From the NCBI RefSeq assembly GCF_046773475.1, contig NZ_CP177240.1, forward strand, positions 606,815-670,814: a DNA stretch of 64,000 nt, given 5' to 3'. This document shows positions 36,526 to 45,207 of this stretch, piece after piece. A program made the position numbers and the translations under genes. Under the pieces are notes generated by a model. It saw only the letters and a list, made by a program, of their open reading frames with translations, ran no database searches and was not told where the DNA came from. Origin of the DNA: Nitratireductor aquimarinus. GTDB taxonomy: Bacteria; Pseudomonadota; Alphaproteobacteria; Rhizobiales; Rhizobiaceae. The number at the start of each line of letters is the position of its first letter. Positions within the stretch are counted from its first letter, which is position 1.

Positions 36526-36968
36526 CAGAAGGTCTCCATTTCGACGCGCGTGGCTTCCACCTGACGCATGCGTTCCTCATCGACGGCTGCGAGATGCGCC
36601 TTTTCCTCGGCGAGCAGAGTTGCGGTGGCGGTGTCCTGCCCGAATGCGGCGATGCGCAGGTCAATGACGGCCATCGCCATGGCGCGTTCGAGATCGCGGC
36701 CGGTCACCATGCCGTAGCCGACGTTCCCGGCCTCATCGGCAATATGGGCTTCGCTGACCAGCACTTCGCCCAGATGGAAATCCACATTCTGGACCGTGTC
36801 CCTCATAGGCACCATAACGAGGCCGGTGCGGTTGGCGATGACGGTGATTTCGCCCATCTCTTCAAGCAGGATTTCGGCATGCTGTTTGAGGCGTTCGGGG
36901 CGGGCGCGGGCGAGAATGTCGAGCGTCGCGCGGTGATCGGTGTCACCGGGTGGAAATGTATCAGTCAT
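36525..36968 (-). CDS. phnG: C-P lyase subunit PhnG
   Basis: 147-residue core subunit of the C-P lyase complex. The N-terminus DHRATLDILARARPERLKQH and the central motif NVGYGMVTGRDLERAMAMAV are PhnG-typical, as is the C-terminal arginine-containing AATRVEMETF-like ending (EATRVEMETF). It overlaps phnF by 8 bases and phnH by 1 base, so the core genes form one tightly coupled transcript. Confidence 0.88.
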   Translation of the reverse strand: MTDTFPPGDTDHRATLDILARARPERLKQHAEILLEEMGEITVIANRTGLVMVPMRDTVQNVDFHLGEVLVSEAHIADEAGNVGYGMVTGRDLERAMAMAVIDLRIAAFGQDTATATLLAEEKAHLAAVDEERMRQVEATRVEMETF

Positions 36969-37716
36969 CGGAAGGTCTTTCGGTGGTCATGACGGTCGGC
37001 TGGTCTGCTTCGAAGGTGAACTGCACACGATCGCCAGCCCACACGGCCTCGGAGAAGCTGATGGGGCGTCCGTCGAGATCGGCGTCCACTTTCTGGACGA
37101 CCAAAACGGATTGGCCCGGGCGCATCATCAGCATGGCGGCCTCCCGTTCGGAGGCGATGCGGGTCAGAACAGTGGTGCTCTGGCGCCGGTAGTCGGTGAT
37201 GCCGTAGCTGCGATAGACATCGGTTATCGACCGGGTGTCGCGCCGGCGCTCCAGCAGATCCGGGAAGCGCGTGGCATCGTAATAGGCCCAGCCCGTGCTG
37301 ATCGGCAGATCATTGGCGAACCCGCGCCAGGAGCGGGCGAAGACGGGAGCCTCCGCAGCGATCTTCAAGGCCGCAGCCACACGGGTGCTGGCAGGAATTT
37401 TCATTTCTGAAAGGGTTTCGCCCGAGGCGGTGAGGCCCTGGGACAGGAGATTCTCGCGAAAACGCGTTCGCTCGCCGATCACGTAGTTGAGCAAGGGCGC
37501 ACGTTCCACGAAAGTGCCGCGCCCGTGTTCAACACGCAGCTTGCCTTCTGTCACCAGTGCTGCCAATGCTTTGCGCAGAGAGTGACGGCGCGCACCATAG
37601 AGCACGCAGAGCTCGGGTTCAGAGGGCAGCTTCGTATCCGCTGCCAGCCTGCCCGAGATGATTTCTTCGCTGATCCTGTCCCGGGTTTCCTCCCAGGAGT
37701 ATCCTTGATTTCGCAT
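36961..37716 (-). CDS. phnF: GntR-family transcriptional regulator PhnF
   Basis: 251-residue regulator at the head of the phn operon. The winged helix-turn-helix at residues 8-75 contains DTKLPSEPELCVLYGARRHSLRK. The UTRA ligand-binding domain spans about 95-240 (TGWAYYDATRFPDLL and GRPISFSEAVWAGDRVQFTF). The palindrome CTCATTCGAATGAG lies just upstream (37725-37738) and recurs before phnC, which makes it the likely operator. The ATG at 37716 was used. It overlaps phnG, so it is autoregulated with the operon. Confidence 0.87.
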   Translation of the reverse strand: MRNQGYSWEETRDRISEEIISGRLAADTKLPSEPELCVLYGARRHSLRKALAALVTEGKLRVEHGRGTFVERAPLLNYVIGERTRFRENLLSQGLTASGETLSEMKIPASTRVAAALKIAAEAPVFARSWRGFANDLPISTGWAYYDATRFPDLLERRRDTRSITDVYRSYGITDYRRQSTTVLTRIASEREAAMLMMRPGQSVLVVQKVDADLDGRPISFSEAVWAGDRVQFTFEADQPTVMTTERPSDD

Positions 37717-37724
37717 AGCACCAA

Positions 37725-37775
37725 CTCATTCGAATGAGGCGGTTCTAGCGAAACCCAATGACACGTGCGTGACGG
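37725..37775 (-). promoter_or_regulatory. phn operon control region: PhnF-type palindrome and Pho-box-like repeat
   Basis: A perfect 14-bp palindrome CTCATTCGAATGAG (37725-37738) lies 9 bases before phnF. Upstream on the minus strand CCGTCAC-gcac-GTGTCAT (37775-37758) gives two 7-base units at 11-base spacing, close to the PhoB consensus CTGTCAT. The arrangement suggests phosphate-starvation activation combined with PhnF repression. Confidence 0.65.
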
Positions 37776-37884
37776 TCAGAAGGTTGTCAGGGAGCCTGGG
37801 TAGGGAGAGCCGAAAAAGGCATTGAGATAGCTGAAAAAGGGGATACTGCTGGGTGGCAGCCCATGCATCTGTCTTCGCTTATTC

Positions 37885-38670
37885 TCAAAGCTGCGCTTCG
37901 GCCGCGACGAGACCTCTTGCCACAAGGTCAGCCCATTCGCCCGCATCCGTTTCCGAGGCGATGAGGTCGTTGCGGATCTCGATCTCGACGCAGGGAATGC
38001 CGCGCTTCTCGCCATGAACCGGCACCGCATAGTCGGTGGCGTCGCTGACTGCATAGGGCTGATTGCTGCCCACGCACAGATCCGTGTTCTTGCGAAACCA
38101 GTCGAGCATGGCCGGTGAGAGTGTCTCGTCCCGATTGAACAGAATGCCGATTTCCCAAGGGCGGCTCTTCCCCAGAAACACCGGTGTGAAGGAGTGGATC
38201 GTGACCAGCCGGGTCTTGCGGCCTGCTTTCGTGCGTTCGTCCAGCGCCGCCGAAACGGCGTTGTGGAAGGGCCAGAAGATCTCGTTGGCGCGCATGTTGC
38301 GGTCGCTCGCGGAGAGGTTCCTGTTGGCCGGGACTTCGGTGCCCTCGCTGATTTCCGGCGCGAAGGTGGCGACATCGGGCTGGCGGTTGCAGTCGCAGAC
38401 AAGCCGAGAATAGCGCTGCGTGTAAAGCGGCGCGTTCAGAAGCTCAGACAGTTTTTTTGCCACCGAAAGCGCACCGATATCCCAGGCGATGTGGCGCTTG
38501 AGATCCGTCTTTGAAAGCCCCATCGTGCCGAGACTCTGCGGAATGCGCCGCCCCGCATGTTCACAGATGATGAAGTAATCCGACCCGGCGGATTCGTTGA
38601 ATGTCTCCAGAGGGTGCGGCTCGTGCGCCGCAAGGACCCGAAGAGGGGCGGTTTCATTCAAATCGGACAC
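37885..38670 (-). CDS. N-formylglutamate amidohydrolase-family protein
   Basis: 261-residue hydrolase of the N-formylglutamate amidohydrolase family, which releases formate or another acyl group from an amidated amino acid. The start is GTG 38670, 7 bases after GGGAGG. Family landmarks are DYFIICEHAGRRIPQSLG near residue 30, HIAWDIGALSVAKKLSE, SRLVCDCNRQPD near residue 90 and TIHSFTPVFLGKSRPW. It is divergent from the livGFHM importer. No histidine-degradation genes are nearby, so a role in hydrolysing a related formyl- or acyl-amino compound is more likely than the Hut pathway. Confidence 0.82.
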   Translation of the reverse strand: MSDLNETAPLRVLAAHEPHPLETFNESAGSDYFIICEHAGRRIPQSLGTMGLSKTDLKRHIAWDIGALSVAKKLSELLNAPLYTQRYSRLVCDCNRQPDVATFAPEISEGTEVPANRNLSASDRNMRANEIFWPFHNAVSAALDERTKAGRKTRLVTIHSFTPVFLGKSRPWEIGILFNRDETLSPAMLDWFRKNTDLCVGSNQPYAVSDATDYAVPVHGEKRGIPCVEIEIRNDLIASETDAGEWADLVARGLVAAEAQL

Positions 38671-38699
38671 GCAGATGCCTCCCGCAAATTTTGTATGAA

Positions 38700-38771
38700 A
38701 TCGTACAAATCCATTTGTTTTATTGCAAGATGTATCTTTTTGTTGACGCTGGTCCTGCCGCCGCCATATCG
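38700..38771 (+). promoter_or_regulatory. livG promoter with an upstream block shared with livK
   Basis: TTGACG (38743-38748), a 17-base spacer and ATATCG (38766-38771) form a plausible promoter. Six bases before the -35 lies ATGTATC (38730-38736), and further up ACAAATCCATTTG. The livK promoter has the same elements with the same 6-base gap. This is the candidate binding region of the RpiR regulator. Confidence 0.55.
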
Positions 38772-38801
38772 TTGGGTCAACAACAGGGGAGCGAGTTTGT
38801 C

Positions 38802-39593
38802 GTGAGTGACACGCCGGTTATCGAGGCTTCGGGCCTTGCGAAACGGTTTGGCGGGCTCTTGGCCGTCGATGGATACGATTTGCAACTCGACAGGGGGGAT
38901 CTTGTCGGGCTGATCGGGCCGAATGGCGCGGGCAAGACGACGGCTTTTAATCTTCTGACGGGGGTGCTCAGGCCGTCATCCGGCAGGATTTCCGTGAACG
39001 GTGCAGACATGACCGGACAGCCGCCACACATGATGGCGCGCGCCGGGCTCGCGCGAACGTTTCAGAATATCCGCCTGTTCGAGGATCTGAGCGTGCTCGA
39101 GAATGTCATGTGCGGCGGGCATATGCGCCACTCGGCGAGCACACTCGCGACGATGCTTCAATTGCCGTCCTTCTGGCGCGCGGAAGAGACGCTACGCCAG
39201 ATGAGCCGTGACATCGTCGACCGGATTGGCCTCAGCGCCTTTGCGCAGCAGCGCGCGGGCGATCTTTCCTATGGCGATCAGCGACGGGTGGAAATTGGCC
39301 GGGCGCTCGCGGGCGAGCCTGCGGCGCTGCTTCTTGACGAGCCGGCCGCCGGTCTCAACCCGTCCGAGACGAGCGATCTCGTTTCCTTCATTCGCCAGGT
39401 CAATGCGGAGTTCGGGATCGCCGTTCTGGTGGTCGAGCACGACATGCATCTGGTGATGGGGCTTTGCGACCGCATTCAGGTTCTCAACCGCGGCAAGCTC
39501 ATTGCAGAGGGTTCCCCGCAGGAGGTGCAGAAGGATCCGGCGGTCATCGAGGCGTATCTCGGCACCGGACGCAAGGAGAAGGCCCATGCTTGA
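38802..39593 (+). CDS. livG: Branched-chain amino acid-type ABC transporter ATP-binding protein LivG
   Basis: ATPase of a LIV-type importer. The GTG at 38802 was chosen (263 residues): it follows AGGGGAGCGAG and the coding sequence then matches the family (IEASGLAKRFGGLLAVDGYD). Walker A GPNGAGKTT is near residue 38, the family block GLARTFQNIRLFEDLSVLENV near 88, the signature LSYGDQRRVEIGRAL near 153 and Walker B LLLDEPAAGLNP near 175. It overlaps livF by 8 bases. Confidence 0.9.
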   Translation: MSDTPVIEASGLAKRFGGLLAVDGYDLQLDRGDLVGLIGPNGAGKTTAFNLLTGVLRPSSGRISVNGADMTGQPPHMMARAGLARTFQNIRLFEDLSVLENVMCGGHMRHSASTLATMLQLPSFWRAEETLRQMSRDIVDRIGLSAFAQQRAGDLSYGDQRRVEIGRALAGEPAALLLDEPAAGLNPSETSDLVSFIRQVNAEFGIAVLVVEHDMHLVMGLCDRIQVLNRGKLIAEGSPQEVQKDPAVIEAYLGTGRKEKAHA

Positions 39594-40308
39594 GGTGCGC
39601 GATCTCAATGTCTATCGCGGCGCGACACATGTGCTCAAAGGCGTGTCGTTCGATGTGCGGCAGGGGCAGCTTGCGGCGCTGATCGGAGCGAATGGCGCAG
39701 GCAAATCGACCACGCTTCTGACACTCTCGGGGCTTCTTCGCCCGCGCTCCGGCAGCGCTACCCTCAGGACCGACGGCGCGGAGTTGGATTTGACCCGGCT
39801 CTCATCGGAAAAGATCGTTCGCGCGGGGCTGATCCATTGCCCGGAGGGGCGGCAGATCTTCCAGTCGCTCAGCGTTGCGGAAAACCTGGACATGGGCGCT
39901 TACACACAGCGCGACCGCGCCGAGGTGTGCCGCACGATGGAGGAGGTGCACACGCTTTTCCCCATTCTGGCGGAGCGGGCCAATGTGGCGGCCGGCTCGC
40001 TTTCCGGTGGTGAGCAGATGATGGTTGCCATCGGCCGGGCGCTTCTCGCCAAGCCGAAAATGCTGTTGCTCGACGAGCCATCTCTTGGCCTCGCGCCGCT
40101 GGTGGTGGAAACGATTTTCGACGTGATCCAGCGGCTGAAATCCACCGGCGTCACCATTCTTCTGATCGAGCAGAACGCGGCTATGGCGCTGGAGATCGCA
40201 GACGCCGCCCATGTCATGGAAAACGGGAGCATCGTCTTGTCGGGAACGGGTGAGGAACTCGCCAGCAATGACCGTGTGCGCCAGTCCTATCTGGGGGTGG
40301 CGGCATGA
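39586..40308 (+). CDS. livF: Branched-chain amino acid-type ABC transporter ATP-binding protein LivF
   Basis: Second ATPase of the LIV-type importer, 240 residues from ATG 39586. Walker A GANGAGKST is near residue 35, LIHCPEGRQIFQSLSVAENL near 85 is a LivF hallmark, and the signature LSGGEQMMVAIGRALLAKP and Walker B LLLDEPSLGLAP follow. It overlaps livG at the start and livH at the end by ATGA. Confidence 0.9.
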   Translation: MLEVRDLNVYRGATHVLKGVSFDVRQGQLAALIGANGAGKSTTLLTLSGLLRPRSGSATLRTDGAELDLTRLSSEKIVRAGLIHCPEGRQIFQSLSVAENLDMGAYTQRDRAEVCRTMEEVHTLFPILAERANVAAGSLSGGEQMMVAIGRALLAKPKMLLLDEPSLGLAPLVVETIFDVIQRLKSTGVTILLIEQNAAMALEIADAAHVMENGSIVLSGTGEELASNDRVRQSYLGVAA

Positions 40309-41195
40309 GCCAGTATCTGTTTCAGCAAATCATCAACGGTCTGGCGCTGGGCAGTCTCTACGCGCTCGTCGCCATCGGGTTTTCGATGATCTACGGCATT
40401 GTCCGGTTGATCAATTTTGCCCATGGCGACCTCGTGATGATCGGGGCTTTTTCCACCCTTGCGCTTGTGACGGCCGGTGTGCCCTGGCCGCTGATCCTGG
40501 TCTTCGTTCTGGCCATCGGCGCGATTGCCGGCATGACCATCGAGACCATCGTTTTTCGGCCGATACGCGGCGCAAGCCAGGTAACGGGCTTCATCGCCAC
40601 ACTGGCGGTTTCGATTGCCATTCAAAACAGCGCGCTGATGATCCTCTCCGGGCAGCCGCGCAATTTCCTCTTTCCCGCCTTCATGCGCCAGCGCGTGGGT
40701 TTTGGCGGCGTGAACGCCTCGCTGACGGACATCGCCATCATCGTTCTGACGCTTCTTCTGATCGGCGGTCTCTTCCTCGTGGTCTACCGCACGCGGCTTG
40801 GCCGGGCGATGCGCGCAACGGCGGAAAACCTGACGGCGGCGCGCCTGATGGGCGTGGCGGTGAACCGCACGATCCTCGCCGCCTTCGCCATCGGCAGCGC
40901 GCTTGCCGCCGTCTCCGGCCTGTTCTGGGGTGGCAAGTTCGGGCAGATCGATCCGCTGCTTGGCTTCGTGCCCGGCCTGAAGGCCTTTGTCGCCTGCGTG
41001 ATCGGCGGCGTCGGCTCCATCGGCGGGGCCATGCTGGGAGGCTATATTCTCGGGCTTTCGGAAGTGCTGTTCGTGGGGCTCCTGCCACAGGAGTTCTCCG
41101 GCTACCGGGACACGTTCGTCTTTCTGCTGCTGATCGTGATTCTGCTCATCCGGCCCTCCGGCCTGTTCGTTCGCCACACCGAGGAGCGCGCCTGA
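40305..41195 (+). CDS. livH: Branched-chain amino acid-type ABC transporter permease LivH
   Basis: Membrane subunit of the LIV-type importer, 296 residues with about eight membrane segments. The N-terminus QQIINGLALGSLYALVAIGF and MIYGIVRLINFAHGDLVMIG are diagnostic. The coupling region MGVAVNRTILAAFAIGSALA and the C-terminal GGVGSIGGAMLGGYILG match the family. It starts in an ATGA overlap with livF and is followed after 1 base by livM. Confidence 0.92.
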   Translation: MSQYLFQQIINGLALGSLYALVAIGFSMIYGIVRLINFAHGDLVMIGAFSTLALVTAGVPWPLILVFVLAIGAIAGMTIETIVFRPIRGASQVTGFIATLAVSIAIQNSALMILSGQPRNFLFPAFMRQRVGFGGVNASLTDIAIIVLTLLLIGGLFLVVYRTRLGRAMRATAENLTAARLMGVAVNRTILAAFAIGSALAAVSGLFWGGKFGQIDPLLGFVPGLKAFVACVIGGVGSIGGAMLGGYILGLSEVLFVGLLPQEFSGYRDTFVFLLLIVILLIRPSGLFVRHTEERA

Positions 41196-41196
41196 C

Positions 41197-42252
41197 ATGC
41201 CGACGCCTTCGCAAACCACGTCCGTGGCGGAAACCGCTTCGGCTCCGACAACGCCGCGTAGCGGATTTGTCGCCGCCCTTCTCACAATCCTTGTAGCTGC
41301 GGCGGCCGTGTGGGCCGCACAGCAGGGGCTGAACAGCTATCTCGTCACGCTGCTGGCGCTCCTGTTCATCAATGCAGCGCTCGCCGTGTCGCTGACATTG
41401 ACCAATGGCCTGACCGGACTGTTTTCGCTCGGCCATCCCGCGTTCATGACCATCGGGGCCTATGTGGCCGCGATCCTGACATTCTCGGCACGGCGCAAGG
41501 GCTCCATGCTTCCGGGTTTGCCGGACTGGCTGGCTTCGACGGAGCTCTCCATGTTCCCGGCGCTCCTGATTGCAGGTCTTGCCGGCGGGCTGGTCGCGCT
41601 TGCCATCGGCTGGGCGGTGCTGCGCCTCAAGGGGCATTATCTCGCGGTCGCAACGCTTGGTCTCATCATCGTGGTGCAGGGGCTTGCCACCAATTGGGAT
41701 GGCATCACGCGCGGCGGCGCGGGCCTGAGCGGCCTGCCGCGCCACGTTGATATCTGGTGGGCGCTGGGCTTCCTCGTCATCGTCGTCGCAATTACCTGGC
41801 GGGTGAAATTTTCCTCGCTCGGACGGGCGATGATGGCGGTGCGGGAGAATGAACTCGCAGCCTCCTGCAGCGGCATCAACGCCGCGCGGCTAAAAATCCT
41901 CGCCTTCGTGATCGGCGCGGTGATGGCCGCCATTGCCGGCGCGATGCTCGCCCATCTCATCAGCGTTGTGACGCCGAAAACCTATTCCGTCCTGCTGGCC
42001 TTCAACATCGTGGTCATGGTGGTGATCGGCGGATCGGGCAGCATCACCGGTGCGCTCGTTGCGGCAACGGCCATCACGGTTCTCTCCGAGGCGCTGCGCC
42101 CGGTGGAGGAAAGCATAGGCCTTTATGGTATGAGCCAGGTCATCGTGGCACTGTGCCTGATCGTGGTTCTCTATCTCAAGCCGGGCGGGCTGTTCGGCAG
42201 CGGCGAGCCCGCTTTCGTGCGCCGCCTGTTCAGCGGAAGGAAAACGCAATGA
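41197..42252 (+). CDS. livM: Branched-chain amino acid-type ABC transporter permease LivM
   Basis: Second membrane subunit, 351 residues. Family landmarks are NGLTGLFSLGHPAFMTIGAY near residue 68, the GWAVLRLKGHYLAVATLGL block, SSLGRAMMAVRENELAASCSG near 208 and VVIGGSGSITGALVAA near 275. It overlaps the next hydrolase gene by 4 bases, so that enzyme is translationally coupled to the importer and probably acts on the imported compound. Confidence 0.92.
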   Translation: MPTPSQTTSVAETASAPTTPRSGFVAALLTILVAAAAVWAAQQGLNSYLVTLLALLFINAALAVSLTLTNGLTGLFSLGHPAFMTIGAYVAAILTFSARRKGSMLPGLPDWLASTELSMFPALLIAGLAGGLVALAIGWAVLRLKGHYLAVATLGLIIVVQGLATNWDGITRGGAGLSGLPRHVDIWWALGFLVIVVAITWRVKFSSLGRAMMAVRENELAASCSGINAARLKILAFVIGAVMAAIAGAMLAHLISVVTPKTYSVLLAFNIVVMVVIGGSGSITGALVAATAITVLSEALRPVEESIGLYGMSQVIVALCLIVVLYLKPGGLFGSGEPAFVRRLFSGRKTQ

Positions 42253-42893
42253 GCGCACCGCGCCAGCAGGATATTTTTGAGACGCGGGCGCAGCCATTGC
42301 GCCGGGAGCGCACCGGGCTTCTGGTCATCGATGTGCAGAACTGGGTGATGGACGAGGCGAACCGCCAGCCACGCCCGGAATTCTACGCGGCCGCGCGCGG
42401 TGAGGTCATTCCCAACATCGCAAGGCTCATCGATGCGACGCGCACCCGCGGCGTGGAAGTCATCTACACGGTGATGGAGAACTATACCGAGGACGGGCGA
42501 GACCGCAGCCTTGATTACAAGCTGTCGAACTTCTTCATTCCAAAGGGCTCGGTCGATGCGCAGGTGATCGACGAAGTCGCCCCGCACGGCGACGAAATGG
42601 TCATTCCGAAGACTTCATCGAGCCTCTTCAATTCAACGAATTTCGAGTATCTGGTGCGCAATATCGGGCTCGATACGATCATCGTCACCGGGTTCCTGAC
42701 CGATCAGTGTGTTGACCACACCATTCGTGACGGCGCTGACCGCGGATTTCACATGATCTGCGTTTCGGATGGATGCGCGACCGATACGCAGGCGCGGCAT
42801 GTTTCAGCGCTCAACGCCTTCAAGGGCTATTGTCGCATGGAGACGACGGAAAGTCTGATTGCCGCCATGGAGCGCGATATCGTCTCCGGTTGA
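42249..42893 (+). CDS. Isochorismatase-family cysteine hydrolase
   Basis: 214-residue cytosolic amidohydrolase. The catalytic triad of the family is visible: the aspartate in GLLVIDVQNWVMD near residue 27, the lysine in VIPKTSSSLFNSTN near 118, and the nucleophile cysteine in TGFLTDQCVDHTIRDG near 150, followed by the usual cis-peptide region. The sequence resembles ureidoacrylate, biuret and carbamoylsarcosine-type amidases more than true isochorismatases. It overlaps livM by ATGA. The substrate is probably an N-carbamoyl or amide compound brought in by LivGFHM. Confidence 0.87.
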   Translation: MSAPRQQDIFETRAQPLRRERTGLLVIDVQNWVMDEANRQPRPEFYAAARGEVIPNIARLIDATRTRGVEVIYTVMENYTEDGRDRSLDYKLSNFFIPKGSVDAQVIDEVAPHGDEMVIPKTSSSLFNSTNFEYLVRNIGLDTIIVTGFLTDQCVDHTIRDGADRGFHMICVSDGCATDTQARHVSALNAFKGYCRMETTESLIAAMERDIVSG

Positions 42894-42919
42894 TGAGACG
42901 CCGTGACTGAGGGGGAGTG

Positions 42920-42947
42920 ACGGGGAGGCGGGTGCGTCTCCCCGTTT
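42920..42947 (+). terminator. Probable terminator after the livGFHM-hydrolase operon
   Basis: Stem ACGGGGAG / CTCCCCGT (42920-42927 and 42938-42945) with a 10-base loop, followed by TTGCGTT. The T-tract is weak. It lies between convergent genes. Confidence 0.5.
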
Positions 42948-42959
42948 GCGTTAAAAGGA

Positions 42960-44276
42960 TCAGTAGGCCTGCCGGTATTTCGCGCATTGCTCTTCTGGCG
43001 AAAGGTCTTTCATCAGCTCCGCCTCGAAGCGCTTGTGTGCAACATAGGCGGAAACAAGCTCTTCACCGAAAAGCGGACGCAGCGCCGGCTCGCCTTCGAA
43101 GAGGTCAAGGGCGGCATCGAGCGACTGCGGAAGTCTGACGATGCCAAGCGCCTGACGTTCGCTCTCCGTCAGATGCTGCGGGGGCTGGCGGCAGACCTGC
43201 GGTGCTTGCATCGCCTCGTCCAGACCGTGGAGACCGGCAGCCACCAGCGCGCCCAGCACCATGTAGGGGCTGGCTGCGGCGTCGGCGGCGCGGAATTCGA
43301 AATGGAACTGCTTCGATATGTCGACACCGGCGCCGGGGAACACCGGGCATATGCGCAGGCCCGCCTCGCGGTCGCGCTCACCCAGATTGTTGTAGGCCGC
43401 GCTCCAGCGGTCCGGCGTCAGGCGCAGATAGGAAATGGTCGATGCCGCCGTCACCGCCGTGATGGCGGGCATAAGGGCGAGAATGCCGGAGAGGAAGCTC
43501 GCCGCTTTTGCAGACACTGCATTCGGGGCTGAAGGGTCGTGGTTCACCGGCGCGTCGGTCTCTGCGTCGAGCAGTCCGAAGTGAACGTGGACACCATTGC
43601 CCACGGCATCCGGTCGCAGGATCGGCGTGAAGCTTGCGCGGTGGCCGAAATGCTGCGCAACGGCGCGCGCGATTTCGCGTACGGCAACGGCGTGATCGGC
43701 GGAGCGCTCGTCATCGGCCGGGCCGACCGTGACTTCATACTGCATCGGCCCGTATTCGGGCATGAACGTATCGATCTCCAGCCCGGCTTCCTTGAGCGCG
43801 CCCAGATAGGTTTCGGCGAACTGCCCCTGACGGCGGAATGAATCGAGCGCGTAACTCGAATTGGGGCGCTCCTCCATGCCTTCGATCAGGAATTCGTGCT
43901 CGAAGGCGGCCTTGAGGCGCAGGCCGTGTCGGGTTTCAAGCTCATGTAGCATGCGCTTGAGAAAACTGCGGGGACACACGCTCCACGGCGTGCCGTCGAG
44001 GTTCATGATATCGCCCATGATGAAATGGCTGGCTGCTGCATCCGGTCCGAAGTCGACGCGAACGCGCGAAGCCGGGTCCGGCGTCAGCACCGTGTCGCCA
44101 TAGGGCCCCCATGGGGTTGGGGCGATCGGGCCGTGCGCGGTGATCATGCTGTTGGTCGGTGTCCAGCCGATGCCCTTGCGCAGCCTCGCCTCCAGATCCG
44201 AAGCAGGAAAGCCCTTGCCACGAACCTGCCCGGCAAGATCGGCGGTGCAAAGCATGACGATTTCTTCGCGTTTCAT
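42960..44276 (-). CDS. Glutamine synthetase-family ligase (gamma-glutamyl-amine/PuuA-like)
   Basis: 438-residue ATP-dependent ligase of the glutamine synthetase superfamily. ATG 44276 follows GAGGGG. The beta-Grasp N-terminus is shortened. Catalytic-domain motifs are FEHEFLIEG near residue 125, PEYGPMQYEVTVGPADDERS near 190, NGVHVHFGL near 245 (GNG-x-H type ATP/Glu site) and FHFEFRAADAAASPYMVLGA near 345. It is closer to gamma-glutamylputrescine or gamma-glutamylamide synthetases than to GlnA. It sits downstream of the RpiR gene. Gamma-glutamylation of an amine released in this pathway is a reasonable inference. Confidence 0.85.
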   Translation of the reverse strand: MKREEIVMLCTADLAGQVRGKGFPASDLEARLRKGIGWTPTNSMITAHGPIAPTPWGPYGDTVLTPDPASRVRVDFGPDAAASHFIMGDIMNLDGTPWSVCPRSFLKRMLHELETRHGLRLKAAFEHEFLIEGMEERPNSSYALDSFRRQGQFAETYLGALKEAGLEIDTFMPEYGPMQYEVTVGPADDERSADHAVAVREIARAVAQHFGHRASFTPILRPDAVGNGVHVHFGLLDAETDAPVNHDPSAPNAVSAKAASFLSGILALMPAITAVTAASTISYLRLTPDRWSAAYNNLGERDREAGLRICPVFPGAGVDISKQFHFEFRAADAAASPYMVLGALVAAGLHGLDEAMQAPQVCRQPPQHLTESERQALGIVRLPQSLDAALDLFEGEPALRPLFGEELVSAYVAHKRFEAELMKDLSPEEQCAKYRQAY

Positions 44277-44284
44277 CGAACCCC

Positions 44285-45172
44285 TCATTTTCGTTTTGAT
44301 TTGCTCCGTTCCTGACCGAACGTGCCTTCGGCGAGCCGGGTGCGCAGGTCTTCGAGCGTTTCGAAGCGTGTCCGCCCGGCTGTGTCCGCCTTGCTGGCGG
44401 CAGCGCCGACCAGCGCTTCGGCGACCCCCATGCCGATGGTCAGAACGTCGAAAATCGACGGCGATTCCACCGGGAAGGTCAGAACGAGATCGGCCGAACG
44501 GGCAGCCGGCGACTGCCATATATCGGTCAGGAGGATAACGGTTGCGCCGCGCTTGGAGGCGGCATGGGTGAACTGCACCACATCGTCCTGGTAGCGGCGC
44601 ACATCCAGAACGACCAGAACGCTGCCCCGGCCCATGTCGAGCAGGAATTGCGGCCAGGTCTGGGTCTGACCGCTGATCGGATGAATGCGCCCGCGTATCG
44701 CCGAAAGCAGATCGCCCATATAGCGCGCTACATGTGAGGAGTAGCGACCGCCGAGCAGGTGAATGTCGCGCTTGGGGTCTGCGAGAAGTGCTGCCGCCCG
44801 GTCGAACTCTTTCTCGGGAATGAGATCCGGAAGGCTGCGGAAATACTCCGCCATCCGGTCGCTGGTGCGTGCCAGATAGGATTCGTCGGTGGCCGCATCG
44901 CGCACCTTGCGCTCGCCAAAGCGCAACAGCGGCGATTGCAGGCTCTCTTCAATGTGGCTGCGCAGGGCTTCCTGAAATTCGGCGTAGACCGGGAAGCCGA
45001 GACGCTTGACCAGCCGCAGCACCGTGGCGGTGCTGACGCCGCTCTGCTCTGCAAATTCGGCGACTGTGGTGAGGCCTGCCATCGGATAATTGGCGATCAG
45101 GTGTCGCGCGGCGCGCGCTTCGCGGCTGCTGAGTTCGGGCAGCGCCCGGCGCAGATCTTCCAAAACGTTCAT
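44285..45172 (-). CDS. RpiR/MurR-family transcriptional regulator
   Basis: 295-residue regulator. The N-terminal HTH_6 domain (residues 1-77) contains LTTVAEFAEQSGVSTATVLRLV. The SIS domain at about 115-255 has HLLGGRYSSHVARYMGDLL, VLVVLDVRRYQDDVVQF and GATVILLTDIWQSP. It is transcribed with the downstream ligase and divergent from livK. The shared promoter block upstream of livK and livG is the obvious candidate target. SIS domains usually bind sugar phosphates, although family members in amino-compound loci also exist. Confidence 0.87.
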   Translation of the reverse strand: MNVLEDLRRALPELSSREARAARHLIANYPMAGLTTVAEFAEQSGVSTATVLRLVKRLGFPVYAEFQEALRSHIEESLQSPLLRFGERKVRDAATDESYLARTSDRMAEYFRSLPDLIPEKEFDRAAALLADPKRDIHLLGGRYSSHVARYMGDLLSAIRGRIHPISGQTQTWPQFLLDMGRGSVLVVLDVRRYQDDVVQFTHAASKRGATVILLTDIWQSPAARSADLVLTFPVESPSIFDVLTIGMGVAEALVGAAASKADTAGRTRFETLEDLRTRLAEGTFGQERSKSKRK

Positions 45173-45207
45173 AGCTTCTGCTCCGCTTCCCGTCGCGCAT
45201 TTTCCGA

